DNA of 64,000 bases from an uncultured Geobacter sp. GTDB lineage: Bacteria > Desulfobacterota > Desulfuromonadia > Geobacterales > CAIOGM01. Within the stretch, counting starts at the first letter, position 1. Each line of letters starts with the position of its first letter. The notes under the pieces were generated by a model, which was given only the letters and a program-made list of their open reading frames with translations, searched no databases and was not told where the DNA came from. Location: positions 1 through 64,000 of the forward strand of contig CAIOGM010000115.1 of assembly GCA_903857795.1 (NCBI GenBank), given 5' to 3'. Below, one piece after another: positions 1 to 10,140 of this stretch. A program made the translations under genes and the position numbers.

Positions 1-3000
1 CGGACTCCCTTGAACGCCATCGTCGGCTTGGGACGACTGACGCTTTTGACCGAGCTGAGCGCCAAACAGCGGGACTACCAGGAAATGATTGCCTCCTCCG
101 CCGGGACGCTTCTGCACCTCATGGACGATCTTCTGGACTTCTCCAAAGTGGAAGCCGGCAAGCTGACCATGGAGGCTGGCAATTTTCCCCTCGGTACCTG
201 CCTGAGTACCGTGCAGAGCATCATCCGGGTCAAGGCCGAGGAAAAGGGACTGGATTTCCGGATCAAAGTCGCCCCGGAGGTCCCGGCGCAGGTGATTGGT
301 GACCGGTTCCGGCTGGAGCAGGTCTTGATCAACCTGCTGGGAAACGCCGTAAAATTCACCGATCAGGGAGACGTTACCCTGGAAGTGACCGCCGTTGCCT
401 CAGGGGCCGCCGAGGCGGTACCGGTCACCTGCACCGTCAGGGATACCGGGATAGGAATGACCGCCGCCCAGCTGGAGAACCTGTTCCAGCCCTTCACTCA
501 GGCGGACAACTCCATCACCCGCCGTTATGGCGGAACCGGGCTGGGCCTCAGCATCTCCCGGCGGCTGGTGGAGTTGATGGGAGGAGTGATCGGGGTGGAG
601 AGTGTGCCCGGCCTGGGGAGTGTCTTCACCTTCACTATCCCCCTGGGTCGGGGGGGCCTGCCAGATGAACCGGTGGAGTTCCTTGACCCGGAGTTCGTCA
701 CAGTGGCCCTGAGAGGGCGACGGGTCCTCGTTGTGGAAGATCACGCCATCAACCGGCAGGTGGCGCGCGCCTTGCTGGAACAGGTTGGCATGGTGGTCAC
801 CTTCGCGGGTGACGGCCGGGCGGCGGTGGCCGCCGTGACCGAGGCGGAGCCGCCGTTCGAGGTTGTCCTGATGGATATTCAGATGCCGGTTATGGACGGG
901 TACGAGGCGACCCGGCTGATCCGGAAACAGTGCTCCCCGGAGCGGCTCCCCATTATCGCCATGACGGCCCATGCCGGCGGGGAAGAGCGGAAACGGTGCC
1001 TGAAGAACGGCATGAGCGACCACGTGGCCAAACCGGTTACGCCGGACCGACTCTATGCCTGTCTGGTGCGGTGGCTTCGACCCGCAGCCGGGGAGAACAC
1101 CGCCCCGGCTCTGCGCTGCGCCCTGCAAACCGGGCGCGGCGACCTGCCGGAGCGCCTCCCCGGTTTGGATCAGACTCTAGGGGTGGCGCTGCTGGCCGGC
1201 AACGTGGACCTCTACTCCCAACTCATTATCGATTTTGCCCGGGACAACCAGGGGCTGGGGTTAGAGATCCGGGCCTCCCTGGCGGAACCCGATCTGAAGC
1301 ATGCCAGGGACCTGGCGCATACCCTCATGGGGGTAGCGGGCAACCTCGCCGCCGTCGCTCTCCATGCCGTAGCTCGCGACCTGGAGACCGCCTGTGTTGA
1401 GGGGCGGGTGGAACAGGCAGGAGTGCTCCTCTCTCTGGTGGAGGTCCGGCTGGCCGAACTCTCCGCCACCGCTCAGGTCCTTAATGATCAGTCCAAGGTT
1501 CGAGAAAAGCCCGTGACACTGATTAGTCCGGACCGGGCTCTGCACCTGGTTCAGGAACCGGCCGTAACGGTCCGGCAGCATGACCATGATGCTTTGGAAA
1601 AACTGCTCATTGTTGATGATGAACCGGCAAACCTCAGGGTGCTCAGCGAGACCCTGCGGAGTTCCTATCGGATATTTTCCGCCAACAACGGCCGCGAGGC
1701 GCTTGAGATTGCCGCGCAGGTCCGGCCGGACCTGATCCTGCTGGATATCCGGATGCCGAAAATGGACGGTTATGAAGTCTGTCGGCTCATGCAAGCCGAT
1801 CCGCTCCTCCGCCGGATTCCGATTATCTTTGTCACGGCCCTGGTTGGCGAAGTAGACGAGAGTCTTGGCCTGGAACTGGGGGCGGTTGACTACATCACCA
1901 AGCCGTTTCGCCCGGCCATCATCCGGCAGCGGATCGGTGTTCATCTGGAACTCAAACGGCAGCGTGAGCAGCAGTTGCAGCGGGTGGAAGATGAGTTGCA
2001 GGAGAGTGAGAACTTAACAAGGATGGTTCTCGACTCTCTGCCGGCAAAGATCGCGGTTATCGACCGCCTGGGGATCATTGTGGCGGTCAATCAATTCTGG
2101 CTGCAATTTGCCGAAGAACATGTCGTGCCGGACAGTCAGATCGGCCTCGGGGCCAACTACCTGGGCGTGTGCCGCACTGCGGCCCGGAACGACCCGTTGG
2201 CGCGGGAAGCGCTGGATGGTATCGAGGCGGTGCTCTTCGCCCGGCGGAAAAACTTCACCCTCGAATATCCGTGCCACTCACCCACCGGTCACCAGTGGTT
2301 TCTGATGACGGTGGTCCGCCCCAACGACGTCAGTGCGAAGGCAATCATCAGCCATTTTGATATCACGGAGCAAAAACTGCTGCAGGATGAACTGTCCCGG
2401 GCCAAAGAGGATTTGGAGCGGCGGGTTGAAGAACGGACCAGCCAACTGACAAATGTCATGCATGAGCTCAGCATTATTTTGGGGAATGCTTCGGTCGGAA
2501 TTACCAAAATGATTGACCGAAAACAGGTATGGTTCAACAACAAGACTGAAGAGCTGTTTTTGTATTCAAAGGAGGAGATGGCCGGTCAGACGACTCGGAA
2601 GCTCTACCCTTCAGATGACGCCTACGAACAACATGGTCGGGAGGCATATCCGATTCTGGCGCAGGGCCTGGTATTTGAGACAGTACAGGAATTGGTCCGA
2701 AAGGATGGTGCTCACATCCTGGTCAGGTGCATCGGCAAGGCCATTGAACCGCCGGACATGGCCAAGGGCACTCTCTGGCTGATGGAGGATATCACCGAGC
2801 AAAAGCGTAATGAAACTAAATTGCTGGAAGCGAATCTGTTTAACGAACAAGTCATCCGCAGCGTCCTGGAGGGGATAATTGTCTATGACTTTGATCTGCA
2901 CATTAAGATCTGGAATCCTTTCATGGAAGCAATAACCGGCCTGACGGCCGATGAAGTACAGGACAGGCATCCGTCAGAGATCTTTCCCTTCATGAAGGAT

Positions 3001-3918
3001 TTGGACTTTATGGCGCGTCTGAGTAATGTGCTGGCCGGCACGGCGCAGCCCACCCTGGACTTCCCGTATTATGTGCCACAGTCAGGGAACTCCGGGTGGG
3101 CCTCAGATTTGAGTGTTCCGTTACGGAACCCGAGAGGTGAGATCGTCGGGATCATCTCGACTGTTCGTGAAATAACGTGGCGCAAATCAATGGAGACTAA
3201 TTTACGGCAGGCTCTGCATACTGCTGAGGCCGGCAAGAACACCATGAGCCGGTTACTGATCACCGTTGCTCACGAGTTTCGTACCCCCCTGGGGTTGCTT
3301 GTCATAGGCGCCGATATTCTGGATCGTTACGGTGATCGTTTGACCAAAGAAGAGCGTAACGAGCAACAGGGACAAATCCGGAGTGCGGTGCATCAATTGG
3401 ATCATCTGCTGCAATCGGTGATATCGTTCAACCAACAGGGAACGAGATCCGGGAACCCTCCTCAGCTGCTCGATATCGGGGGGATGTGCGGCACCATTGC
3501 CGCAGGAATCGAAACAGTCTGGAGTACCGGACAAATATTTCACGTTTCTATCGCCGCCGATTGTGGAACTTCTCTGCTGGACCAGACATATGTGCGCCGG
3601 ATACTGGAGAACCTGCTGACCAATGCCTTCCGGTATACACCGTCCCGCGGGACCATATCGTTACGTGTTCGCAGAGCTCAGAACCGGTTGTTGATGGAGA
3701 TAACTGACACCGGGATAGGGATTACGGAAGTGGACCAGGCATTAATATTCGAGGCCTTTTATCGCGGCTCAAATGTCGAGCAGCGCCGCGGCATGGGGTT
3801 GGGGCTCTCCATCGTCAAAGAATCTCTGTCGCAGTTGGGCGGAACCATGTCGGTGAACAGCAACGTCGGCGTAGGGACCACCGTGCTCGTAGAACTCCCT
3901 GTTATCGATCCGGCATAG
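1..3918 (+). CDS. Double hybrid sensor histidine kinase, 5' end outside the window
   Basis: Multi-domain phosphorelay kinase already open at base 1. The first codons read RTPLNAIVG, the tail of the H-box (HE-RTPLN), so the first phospho-accepting His lies just upstream. Domains in nucleotide positions: first HATPase with NLLGNAVKFT (about 325-360), DTGIGM (about 442) and GGTGLGLSI (about 530); receiver 1 with LMDIQMPVMDG (about 870); an Hpt-like domain with HTLMGVAGNLA (about 1315); receiver 2 with LLDIRMPKMDG (about 1735); three PAS domains (about 2010-3190); a second HisKA with VAHEFRTPLG (about 3265); and a second HATPase ending in GMGLGLSIVK. The architecture is therefore kinase-REC-Hpt-REC-PAS3-kinase, two complete transmitters in one chain. 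The next gene, a response regulator 9 bp downstream, is the likely output partner. No membrane segment is visible in the present part. Confidence 0.9.
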   Translation, partial: RTPLNAIVGLGRLTLLTELSAKQRDYQEMIASSAGTLLHLMDDLLDFSKVEAGKLTMEAGNFPLGTCLSTVQSIIRVKAEEKGLDFRIKVAPEVPAQVIGDRFRLEQVLINLLGNAVKFTDQGDVTLEVTAVASGAAEAVPVTCTVRDTGIGMTAAQLENLFQPFTQADNSITRRYGGTGLGLSISRRLVELMGGVIGVESVPGLGSVFTFTIPLGRGGLPDEPVEFLDPEFVTVALRGRRVLVVEDHAINRQVARALLEQVGMVVTFAGDGRAAVAAVTEAEPPFEVVLMDIQMPVMDGYEATRLIRKQCSPERLPIIAMTAHAGGEERKRCLKNGMSDHVAKPVTPDRLYACLVRWLRPAAGENTAPALRCALQTGRGDLPERLPGLDQTLGVALLAGNVDLYSQLIIDFARDNQGLGLEIRASLAEPDLKHARDLAHTLMGVAGNLAAVALHAVARDLETACVEGRVEQAGVLLSLVEVRLAELSATAQVLNDQSKVREKPVTLISPDRALHLVQEPAVTVRQHDHDALEKLLIVDDEPANLRVLSETLRSSYRIFSANNGREALEIAAQVRPDLILLDIRMPKMDGYEVCRLMQADPLLRRIPIIFVTALVGEVDESLGLELGAVDYITKPFRPAIIRQRIGVHLELKRQREQQLQRVEDELQESENLTRMVLDSLPAKIAVIDRLGIIVAVNQFWLQFAEEHVVPDSQIGLGANYLGVCRTAARNDPLAREALDGIEAVLFARRKNFTLEYPCHSPTGHQWFLMTVVRPNDVSAKAIISHFDITEQKLLQDELSRAKEDLERRVEERTSQLTNVMHELSIILGNASVGITKMIDRKQVWFNNKTEELFLYSKEEMAGQTTRKLYPSDDAYEQHGREAYPILAQGLVFETVQELVRKDGAHILVRCIGKAIEPPDMAKGTLWLMEDITEQKRNETKLLEANLFNEQVIRSVLEGIIVYDFDLHIKIWNPFMEAITGLTADEVQDRHPSEIFPFMKDLDFMARLSNVLAGTAQPTLDFPYYVPQSGNSGWASDLSVPLRNPRGEIVGIISTVREITWRKSMETNLRQALHTAEAGKNTMSRLLITVAHEFRTPLGLLVIGADILDRYGDRLTKEERNEQQGQIRSAVHQLDHLLQSVISFNQQGTRSGNPPQLLDIGGMCGTIAAGIETVWSTGQIFHVSIAADCGTSLLDQTYVRRILENLLTNAFRYTPSRGTISLRVRRAQNRLLMEITDTGIGITEVDQALIFEAFYRGSNVEQRRGMGLGLSIVKESLSQLGGTMSVNSNVGVGTTVLVELPVIDPA

Positions 3919-3927
3919 GAGACTCTC

Positions 3928-4557
3928 ATGATCTCAATTCTTGTCATCGAAGATGACGCCGCATACCGCACCTCAATGGAGCTGATCCTCAGGTTGGAAG
4001 GATTTTATGTCCGTCTGGCCTCCGATGGACCATCAGGAGTTGCCGAAATCCGGGAAAAACGCCCGGATCTGATTCTGTGCGATATTATGCTGCCGGGAAT
4101 GGACGGGCATTCGGTATTGGAGATTTTGCAGAGTGAACGCACTCTCTCTGACATTCCCTTCATCTTTGTTACCGCCATGGGGGACCGCGACGCGGTCCGC
4201 CTGGGCATGTCAGCGGGAGCTGACGACTACCTGTCCAAACCATTTTCGTCGGAGGAACTGCTGGCCGCTGTCACCGGTCGGATTCGGCGCCATGAGAAGC
4301 TGAATTTGCCACGAGACAACCCGGCTTTTGCCAAGGAATACGCCACCATCCGCCGGAAGCTTACCAAGCGGGAACGAGAGGTTCTGGAGTTGGTAGGAAA
4401 AGGCGCCACCTCCCGAATGATTGCCGAATATCTGGGAGTTACCCCGCATACCGTAGAGGTGCACCGGGTCAACCTGATGAATAAACTTGATGTCGTCAAC
4501 GCCGCCACTCTTGCGCGCTGGGCGGTCATTGCGGAGCAGATGGAGCGCGAATCATAA
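3928..4557 (+). CDS. NarL/FixJ-type response regulator (REC + LuxR HTH)
   Basis: 209-aa transcriptional regulator. The N-terminal receiver has the acidic pair in VIEDDAAYR, the phospho-acceptor Asp in LILCDIMLPGMDG (about residue 53) and the conserved Lys in YLSKPF. The C-terminal LuxR-type helix-turn-helix has LTKREREVLELVGKGAT and VEVHRVNLMNKL. The start follows an AGGAG-like site just after the upstream kinase stop, so the two are almost certainly co-transcribed and form a cognate pair. Target genes cannot be read from the sequence. Confidence 0.92.
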   Translation: MISILVIEDDAAYRTSMELILRLEGFYVRLASDGPSGVAEIREKRPDLILCDIMLPGMDGHSVLEILQSERTLSDIPFIFVTAMGDRDAVRLGMSAGADDYLSKPFSSEELLAAVTGRIRRHEKLNLPRDNPAFAKEYATIRRKLTKREREVLELVGKGATSRMIAEYLGVTPHTVEVHRVNLMNKLDVVNAATLARWAVIAEQMERES

Positions 4558-4608
4558 CTACCACTGTCAATTTCATTTCAAAACAGCCCTTCTAGTAGTT
4601 TCCTGCAA

Positions 4609-4637
4609 TAGATTCGTCGGCAGGTCCCTCTTATAAT
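4609..4637 (+). promoter_or_regulatory. Possible promoter with a perfect TATAAT
   Basis: The gap between the response regulator and the NHLP-like gene contains TATAAT at 4632-4637, about 70 bp before the next start codon. No convincing -35 is visible at 16-18 bp, so this is only a candidate. The rest of the 152-bp gap shows no gene. Confidence 0.3.
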
Positions 4638-4709
4638 CCCGCGCAAGAGAAAGCTCCAGGATCCAGGGCGCAAACCCGGGTCAACCCATCAATCAGTATT
4701 GAGGGCGTC

Positions 4710-4964
4710 ATGTCGCAGGAAGCAGTGGAAAAACTTCTAGGGCGCTTGATCACCGATGATGTTTTACGCGTGCGAGCCCATATATCCCTGCGTGCAGTAT
4801 GCCGAGAAGAGGGGTTTTGTCTGAGCGAAGAGGAACTTACCCTGGTGGGGCGACTCGATGTGAAAAAACTTGACGGTATTGCCGAAACCCTGCATGAGGG
4901 GATCAAAAGATTCAACGGCAGACTCAGGGATGTCTACCTGACCTACTATGCCGGGAGCCCTTGA
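4710..4964 (+). CDS. Small Os1348/NHLP-leader-like protein
   Basis: 84-aa protein whose N-terminal two thirds follow the pattern of Os1348-family NHLP-clan proteins, the Nif11/nitrile-hydratase-like leader peptides of RiPP precursors: start MSQEAVEKLLGRL, a central LSEEEL turn, then RLDVKKLDGIAE. The tail KRFNGRLRDVYLTYYAGSP is short and lacks the Cys/Ser/Thr-rich or GG-bounded core of a typical precursor. No maturase, cyclodehydratase or peptidase-exporter lies nearby. It sits alone between a response regulator and a chemoreceptor. The family call comes from motif memory; it could simply be a stand-alone small regulatory protein. Confidence 0.55.
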   Translation: MSQEAVEKLLGRLITDDVLRVRAHISLRAVCREEGFCLSEEELTLVGRLDVKKLDGIAETLHEGIKRFNGRLRDVYLTYYAGSP

Positions 4965-5034
4965 CCGTGCACGAGATGATCATGACTGTTGCTAATGCGC
5001 TACAAACGACAGGTATGCCCCCGGGAGGTTTCAT

Positions 5035-7389
5035 ATGCAGAACATGAACATCAGCGTTAAACTGCTTGGCGGATTTTTCGTAGTGGCGCTGTTTGCCGCC
5101 ATCGTCGGCGGAATCGGGATTATCAACATCAGGGCCATCGACGCCGCCGGCGACAAGTTAACCGAAAAAGTGGCGGTCCCCCTTGGGGAGATCGGCGACG
5201 TCTCCACCTCATTCCAGCGTCTGCGCTGCAACCTGCTGGAGATGCAGTACGCCTCACCGGCGGTGATGAGTGATCTGGAAAAGCGGGTCGCGGACCGTCA
5301 GGCTGACATCGCCAGGAATATCACGAGCTATGAAAAGACTCTGGTCACCGAAGAGGGGAAAAAACGGATGGCTCTCCTCAACGAGGGGCTCGCCAAGTAT
5401 GAAACCGGGATCAAACAGTATGTAGCCATCATGACCGGCGGCAAAAAAAGTGACGCCCTAAACTTCTTGACGGCGGTCATGGAAAAGGACCGGAAACCGG
5501 TCCAAGAGCAGATAGAATGGATGTTCAAAGCCAAGGTCAGGATCGCCAAGGAGATCGCCGACGGTAATGACGCCCTGGCCGGACGCGCCATCATGCTCAT
5601 GGTGCTCTTCGCGGGAGGCGCGGTGCTGCTGGGCCTCGGCATCGGCTGGTTGATTACCCGCGGCATCAAGACGCAACTGGGCGCCGAGCCGGCGGATGTT
5701 GTCACCCTGGCGAGCAAGGTGGCGGAGGGCGATCTCTCGACCCGGATCGACATCGTGGGCAAGGACCCCAACAGCATCATCATGGCCATGCACAAGATGT
5801 CCGAAACGATCAAAGTCCTCATAAGTGACACAGGGGAACTCTCTGCCGCAGCGATTGACGGCAAGCTCACCATTCGCGCCGACGCCGACCGACACCAGGG
5901 TGATTTCCGGAAAATCGTCATGGGAGTCAACTCTACCCTGGACTCGGTTATCGGCCCCCTGAACGTGGCCGCCGCCGCCCTTCACGATATCGGCGCAGGG
6001 ATCGCGCCCGCGATAATCACCAAAGAGTACCGGGGCGACTACGAGCGGATTAAGAGCGGAGTCAACAACATCGTAAAGGTCGTGGAAATGAGGGGCCAGG
6101 ACCTCGAACTTCTCAGCAACGCCGCCCTGCAGGGAAATCTGTCCGTGCGCGCCGATGTATCCAGGTACTCCGGGTTCAACAGCAAGCAGCTCAGCGTTAT
6201 CAATGAAATTCTCGACCGGCTGACCCATCCGCTGAACGTGGCCGCCACGTACGTTGACCGAATCTCCAAAGGGGACATGCCCCCTCTTATTACCGACATC
6301 TACCAGGGAGATTTCAACGAAATCAAGGATAACCTGAACGTTCTCATCGAGGTGCTGAATCGGATCACCGCCGGGGCCAAGGAAATCGCCGGCGGCAACC
6401 TGATGGTGGAACTCACGGAACGCTCGGCCACTGACGAACTGATGCAATCCCTCATCGGTATGGTTCGCCAGCTTACCTCAGTGGTCGGTGAAGTCAAAAT
6501 CGCCGCGGACAATGTCGCTACCGGATCCCTGGAAATGAGTTCCGGGGCCGAGCTTTTATCCCAGGGGGCTACTCACCAGGCGGCAGCAGCGGAGGAGGCC
6601 TCCTCCAGCATGGAGCAGATGACGTCAATCATTCGTCAAAACGCCGACAACGCTCAGCAGACCGGCAAGATCGCCGTCAAGGCGGCTGAGGATGCCCAGG
6701 TCGGCGGGAAAGCCGTGGTCGAAACCGTGGTCGCCATGCGGGCGATCGCCGACAAGATCACCATCATCGAAGAGATTGCCCGCCAGACCAATATGCTGGC
6801 CCTGAACGCGGCCATTGAGGCGGCCCGGGCCGGAGAGCACGGCAAGGGGTTCGCCGTGGTGGCCTCCGAAGTGCGCAAGCTGGCCGAGCGAAGCCAGAAG
6901 GCGGCCCGGGAGATCTCCGAACTCTCCACCACCAGCGTGAGTGTGGCCGAACGAGCCGGGGCGATGCTGGCAAAAATCCTCCCGGACATCCAGAGAACCG
7001 CCGAACTGGTGCAGGAAATCAGCGCCTCCAGCAAAGAGCAGGATTCAGGGGCCGGGCAGATCAACAAGGCAATCCAGCAACTGGACCAGGTCATCCAGCA
7101 GAATGCTTCGGCCTCCGAAGAGATGGCCTCCACCGCCGAAGAGCTCTCAGCCCAGGCTGAACAGCTTCAGGCCGCCGTGGCCTTTTTCAGGACCAGCACC
7201 GTCAGAGCCACTGCCCTGCCTGCCCGGACAAAGCCCCGGACTGCGCTGGTTCCGACCAGGACCACTGCACATTCATTTCAGCAGTTCTCCCTCGGCAAGG
7301 CCAACGGCTACGGGCTGAAGAAGGTCATCGGTCATGACCTGGACATGAACGGCGGTGACCGCCTGGACAGTAACTTCGAGAAGTTTTAG
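5035..7389 (+). CDS. Methyl-accepting chemotaxis protein with poly-HAMP array
   Basis: 784-aa membrane chemoreceptor. TM1 lies at about residues 9-31, a four-helix-bundle-like periplasmic domain follows, and TM2 is at about 184-207. After it comes a canonical HAMP and then further HAMP-like repeats: two [16 protein letters not shown]-type modules and the [19 protein letters not shown] module. The signalling domain contains the highly conserved hairpin tip [19 protein letters not shown] followed by [18 protein letters not shown]. There is no CheR-binding pentapeptide at the C-terminus. A GGGAGG ribosome-binding site precedes the ATG. The ligand cannot be inferred. Its cytoplasmic half closely resembles the receptors at 10141-12033 and 49261-53370, so the three are paralogues. 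Confidence 0.93.
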   Translation: MQNMNISVKLLGGFFVVALFAAIVGGIGIINIRAIDAAGDKLTEKVAVPLGEIGDVSTSFQRLRCNLLEMQYASPAVMSDLEKRVADRQADIARNITSYEKTLVTEEGKKRMALLNEGLAKYETGIKQYVAIMTGGKKSDALNFLTAVMEKDRKPVQEQIEWMFKAKVRIAKEIADGNDALAGRAIMLMVLFAGGAVLLGLGIGWLITRGIKTQLGAEPADVVTLASKVAEGDLSTRIDIVGKDPNSIIMAMHKMSETIKVLISDTGELSAAAIDGKLTIRADADRHQGDFRKIVMGVNSTLDSVIGPLNVAAAALHDIGAGIAPAIITKEYRGDYERIKSGVNNIVKVVEMRGQDLELLSNAALQGNLSVRADVSRYSGFNSKQLSVINEILDRLTHPLNVAATYVDRISKGDMPPLITDIYQGDFNEIKDNLNVLIEVLNRITAGAKEIAGGNLMVELTERSATDELMQSLIGMVRQLTSVVGEVKIAADNVATGSLEMSSGAELLSQGATHQAAAAEEASSSMEQMTSIIRQNADNAQQTGKIAVKAAEDAQVGGKAVVETVVAMRAIADKITIIEEIARQTNMLALNAAIEAARAGEHGKGFAVVASEVRKLAERSQKAAREISELSTTSVSVAERAGAMLAKILPDIQRTAELVQEISASSKEQDSGAGQINKAIQQLDQVIQQNASASEEMASTAEELSAQAEQLQAAVAFFRTSTVRATALPARTKPRTALVPTRTTAHSFQQFSLGKANGYGLKKVIGHDLDMNGGDRLDSNFEKF

Positions 7390-7454
7390 GAAGACATCAT
7401 GAGCGTCAGCAGCATCGCGGACGAGGCCGCTCAACCATAAGCGGGGGATCGAGT

Positions 7455-10115
7455 ATGGAAATGGCCACGTCACGGACTATGCGCAGAGTTATCCCCCTCA
7501 GGTTGTTCATCTTCGGCTCTTCCCTCATGGTTTCGATGCTCAGCTTCGCTTGTGTGCTGAGTATTTCGGTGGTCATCTATGTGAAGACCATTGAACACAA
7601 CGCCATGCGAATCGCCGGTGAGATCTCTCGCCAGTTCGACCACTCCATCGCCCTGCTCATGGCCAAGGGTTGGAGCAGAAAAGATCTGTTGACCCTCTAC
7701 AACGACCCTCGCCAGGCTGCCTCGTCCGTGGTCCAATCCGTGCAGATTTACCGCACCGGGCTGGTCGAGGAGCTGTATGGGAAGAGTGACCTGCCTCCCG
7801 ACTCTGTCGTTACCACTGCCTGCCGGACCCGGACCACGATCGAGCGAAAACAACAACTCCGGTTGGACATCGTCTACCCTCTGGCTGCCGACGCGGAATG
7901 TCTTTCCTGCCATGGCAACGCCCGCAAGGGGGAGATTCTCGGCGCGCTCGTGGTCCGACAGAACCTTGAGCCGATGCTCCAGGAAGCCCGAAACACTATC
8001 TTCGCTTTTTCCTTACTGCTCATTCCACTGCCCCTGTTGCTGGCGGGGCTGATCTCCCGCTTCGTCAATCGTCGCGTGGGCGGCGCCATCGCCCAGCTGC
8101 ATGACAAGGTGACTGGCGTCAACAAAGTGAGTGACCTGACGCAACTGGTTCTTTCCAACATTCCGCCCGGTTTTGTCGAGTTCGAGCAGATTTTTGGCGA
8201 GATCGGGACCCTTGTGAGCAAGATCAGGCAGGTGTCGGTGGGCAAGGAAGCGCTGGAACTGGAAATGCGGATTCTGGGGAAGTTCATCATCACTTCAGAG
8301 GTGATCCGGAACTGGAAGGATCGGGTCAGCGGGATGCTCCTTGACTTCAACCTGGTGGTGCCGACCTACACTTTTTTCTGCATTTTTCAAGAGAGTGATG
8401 GCGCTCATCTGCTGGAGATTTTTCTGCGCGGCCCGGTCTCCACCGTGACGCGCAAAACGATCGAGCTGACCATTCTCGATGCCATTCATCAAGAGAATCC
8501 GCACTTGACCGCCATGCCGATAACCTATAGTATCGCCGACGATGCCGCCCCGATCCTGGAACTGCACGAATCCATCGTGCAGGCCAAAACCTTGATCCTT
8601 GGGACTCCCCAGATCGGGGGGGTCGTGGGTATCGGTATCCTGGCCGAGCAGGCGCAGGATACCATCGGTTCGCTGGTTATCGACAGTACCCTGGCAACGC
8701 TGCTCAACGTGGTCGGCTCGATCAAGGCCATCAGCACCTATACGAAAGAGCTGGAATATCATTCCATTCGTGATGCTCTGACCGACCTCTACAATCATCG
8801 GGCCTTCTGGGAATTCATCGGATACGAGATCAACCGGGCGCAACGGCATGAGTACAACTTCGCGCTGCTCCTGATCGATCTCGATAACTTCAAAACCATC
8901 AATGACACGTGGGGTCATGCCCTCGGCGACCAGTATCTGGCGGCCTTTGCCGCCAAAGTCCGCGAGGTGTTGCGCCAGGGGGACATCTTTTGCCGGTACG
9001 GCGGCGACGAATTTACCGTCATCCTGCCCGAGACCGATGAGGCGCAGGCTTTTCTGGTCGCCGGCAGGATCAGGGAGATCACCGAGAGCCTTTACGTCAC
9101 GGCCCTTGACGGCGCCAAGGCCCGGGCCACGACCTCCATCGGTTTTGCCGTCTTTCCGCGGCATGCCCGAACGGCGAAGGACCTGTTCCTGTTTGCCGAC
9201 CGGATGACCTACCAATCCAAAGACGGTGGGAAAAACCGGGTCACCGTCCCCACCGAGCATGACGTCATCGAGCTCTTTCGCCAAACCGGCGAAACCACGC
9301 GACTCGTGATGGACGCTCTCGAAGAAAAGCGGTTCGTCCCCTTTTTCCAGCCCATCGTCCCGCTGCGCGACCACCTGTCGGCAGGTTGCGAGGTCTTGTG
9401 CCGTCTGGAGTTGCCGGGCAAGGTGCTCACTGCCGCGGAGTTCATTGAAACGGCAGAGCAGCTGGGAGTCGTGTCGAAAATGGACCTGATCCTCCTTGAA
9501 AAAACGTTTGCCCTGGCCCGGGAGCAGCATTTCGGGGGGAATCTCTTCATCAATCTTTCGCCTAAAGCCCTCATCTTGCCAGAGTTCCTCCCCGACATTG
9601 TCCGGCTGGCGGCCAGGCATGGCATCGACCACAGTCGAGTGGTCTTCGAACTGACGGAACGGGAGACGGTTAAGAATCTCAGCATTCTGGAGAAATTTGT
9701 TCACGAGCTAAAGGCGTATGGTTTTAAATTCGCCATCGACGATTTCGGCTCCGGATTCTCATCGTTTCAGTATATTCGCCGCTTTCCCATTGATTTTGTC
9801 AAGATTGAAGGGGAATTCATCCTCAACATGCGGGTCAATTACAAGGATATGGCCTTCGTCAAGACCCTGGTTGTCTTGGCCCACGAATTCAACATCAAGA
9901 CCATCGCGGAGTGTATCGAGACCGAAGAGCTGCTGGTTGCAGTGCGTGAGCTCGGGGTCGACTACGCTCAAGGATATTATCTGGGCTACCCCTCGCCGAC
10001 CATTACCCCGCCAACAAGCTTACCCGTGAAACCGTCCTCTCCAATCGGGGCATCATGTGTGAAGGCCGCGCCCCCGGTGACGGAGAGTCAAGTGGGGATT
10101 CACGCCGCCCTGTAA
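7455..10115 (+). CDS. Membrane c-type-haem sensor GGDEF-EAL protein
   Basis: 886-aa c-di-GMP enzyme. TM1 (about 15-43) and TM2 (about 176-205) bracket a periplasmic domain with one c-type haem motif CLSCH (residues 149-153), as in DUF3365/Tll0287-like haem sensors. A cytoplasmic linker leads to a GGDEF domain with intact YGGDEF. The C-terminal EAL domain keeps NLSP, ELTERE, DDFGSG and VKIEGEF, but the eponymous motif reads EVL (CEVLCRLE). Both cyclase and phosphodiesterase activities are possible. The bound haem suggests a redox or gas ligand. It lies between two poly-HAMP chemoreceptors on the same strand with 65- and 25-bp gaps, probably one transcription unit. Cytochrome c maturation would be needed in the periplasm. 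Confidence 0.9.
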   Translation: MEMATSRTMRRVIPLRLFIFGSSLMVSMLSFACVLSISVVIYVKTIEHNAMRIAGEISRQFDHSIALLMAKGWSRKDLLTLYNDPRQAASSVVQSVQIYRTGLVEELYGKSDLPPDSVVTTACRTRTTIERKQQLRLDIVYPLAADAECLSCHGNARKGEILGALVVRQNLEPMLQEARNTIFAFSLLLIPLPLLLAGLISRFVNRRVGGAIAQLHDKVTGVNKVSDLTQLVLSNIPPGFVEFEQIFGEIGTLVSKIRQVSVGKEALELEMRILGKFIITSEVIRNWKDRVSGMLLDFNLVVPTYTFFCIFQESDGAHLLEIFLRGPVSTVTRKTIELTILDAIHQENPHLTAMPITYSIADDAAPILELHESIVQAKTLILGTPQIGGVVGIGILAEQAQDTIGSLVIDSTLATLLNVVGSIKAISTYTKELEYHSIRDALTDLYNHRAFWEFIGYEINRAQRHEYNFALLLIDLDNFKTINDTWGHALGDQYLAAFAAKVREVLRQGDIFCRYGGDEFTVILPETDEAQAFLVAGRIREITESLYVTALDGAKARATTSIGFAVFPRHARTAKDLFLFADRMTYQSKDGGKNRVTVPTEHDVIELFRQTGETTRLVMDALEEKRFVPFFQPIVPLRDHLSAGCEVLCRLELPGKVLTAAEFIETAEQLGVVSKMDLILLEKTFALAREQHFGGNLFINLSPKALILPEFLPDIVRLAARHGIDHSRVVFELTERETVKNLSILEKFVHELKAYGFKFAIDDFGSGFSSFQYIRRFPIDFVKIEGEFILNMRVNYKDMAFVKTLVVLAHEFNIKTIAECIETEELLVAVRELGVDYAQGYYLGYPSPTITPPTSLPVKPSSPIGASCVKAAPPVTESQVGIHAAL

Positions 10116-10140
10116 CAGCAACCCCTTCTAGGATAACCCC

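Noticed and set aside
4560-4600. CTGTCAA/ATTTCAA strings after the first response regulator, similar to E. coli PHO half-sites
   Set aside because: The spacing to the TATAAT at 4632 does not match the geometry seen elsewhere and the next gene has no phosphate link.
7399-7440. 13-codon ORF with AGGAAG site between a chemoreceptor and the haem GGDEF-EAL gene
   Set aside because: Too short to support; no feature beyond the ribosome-binding site.
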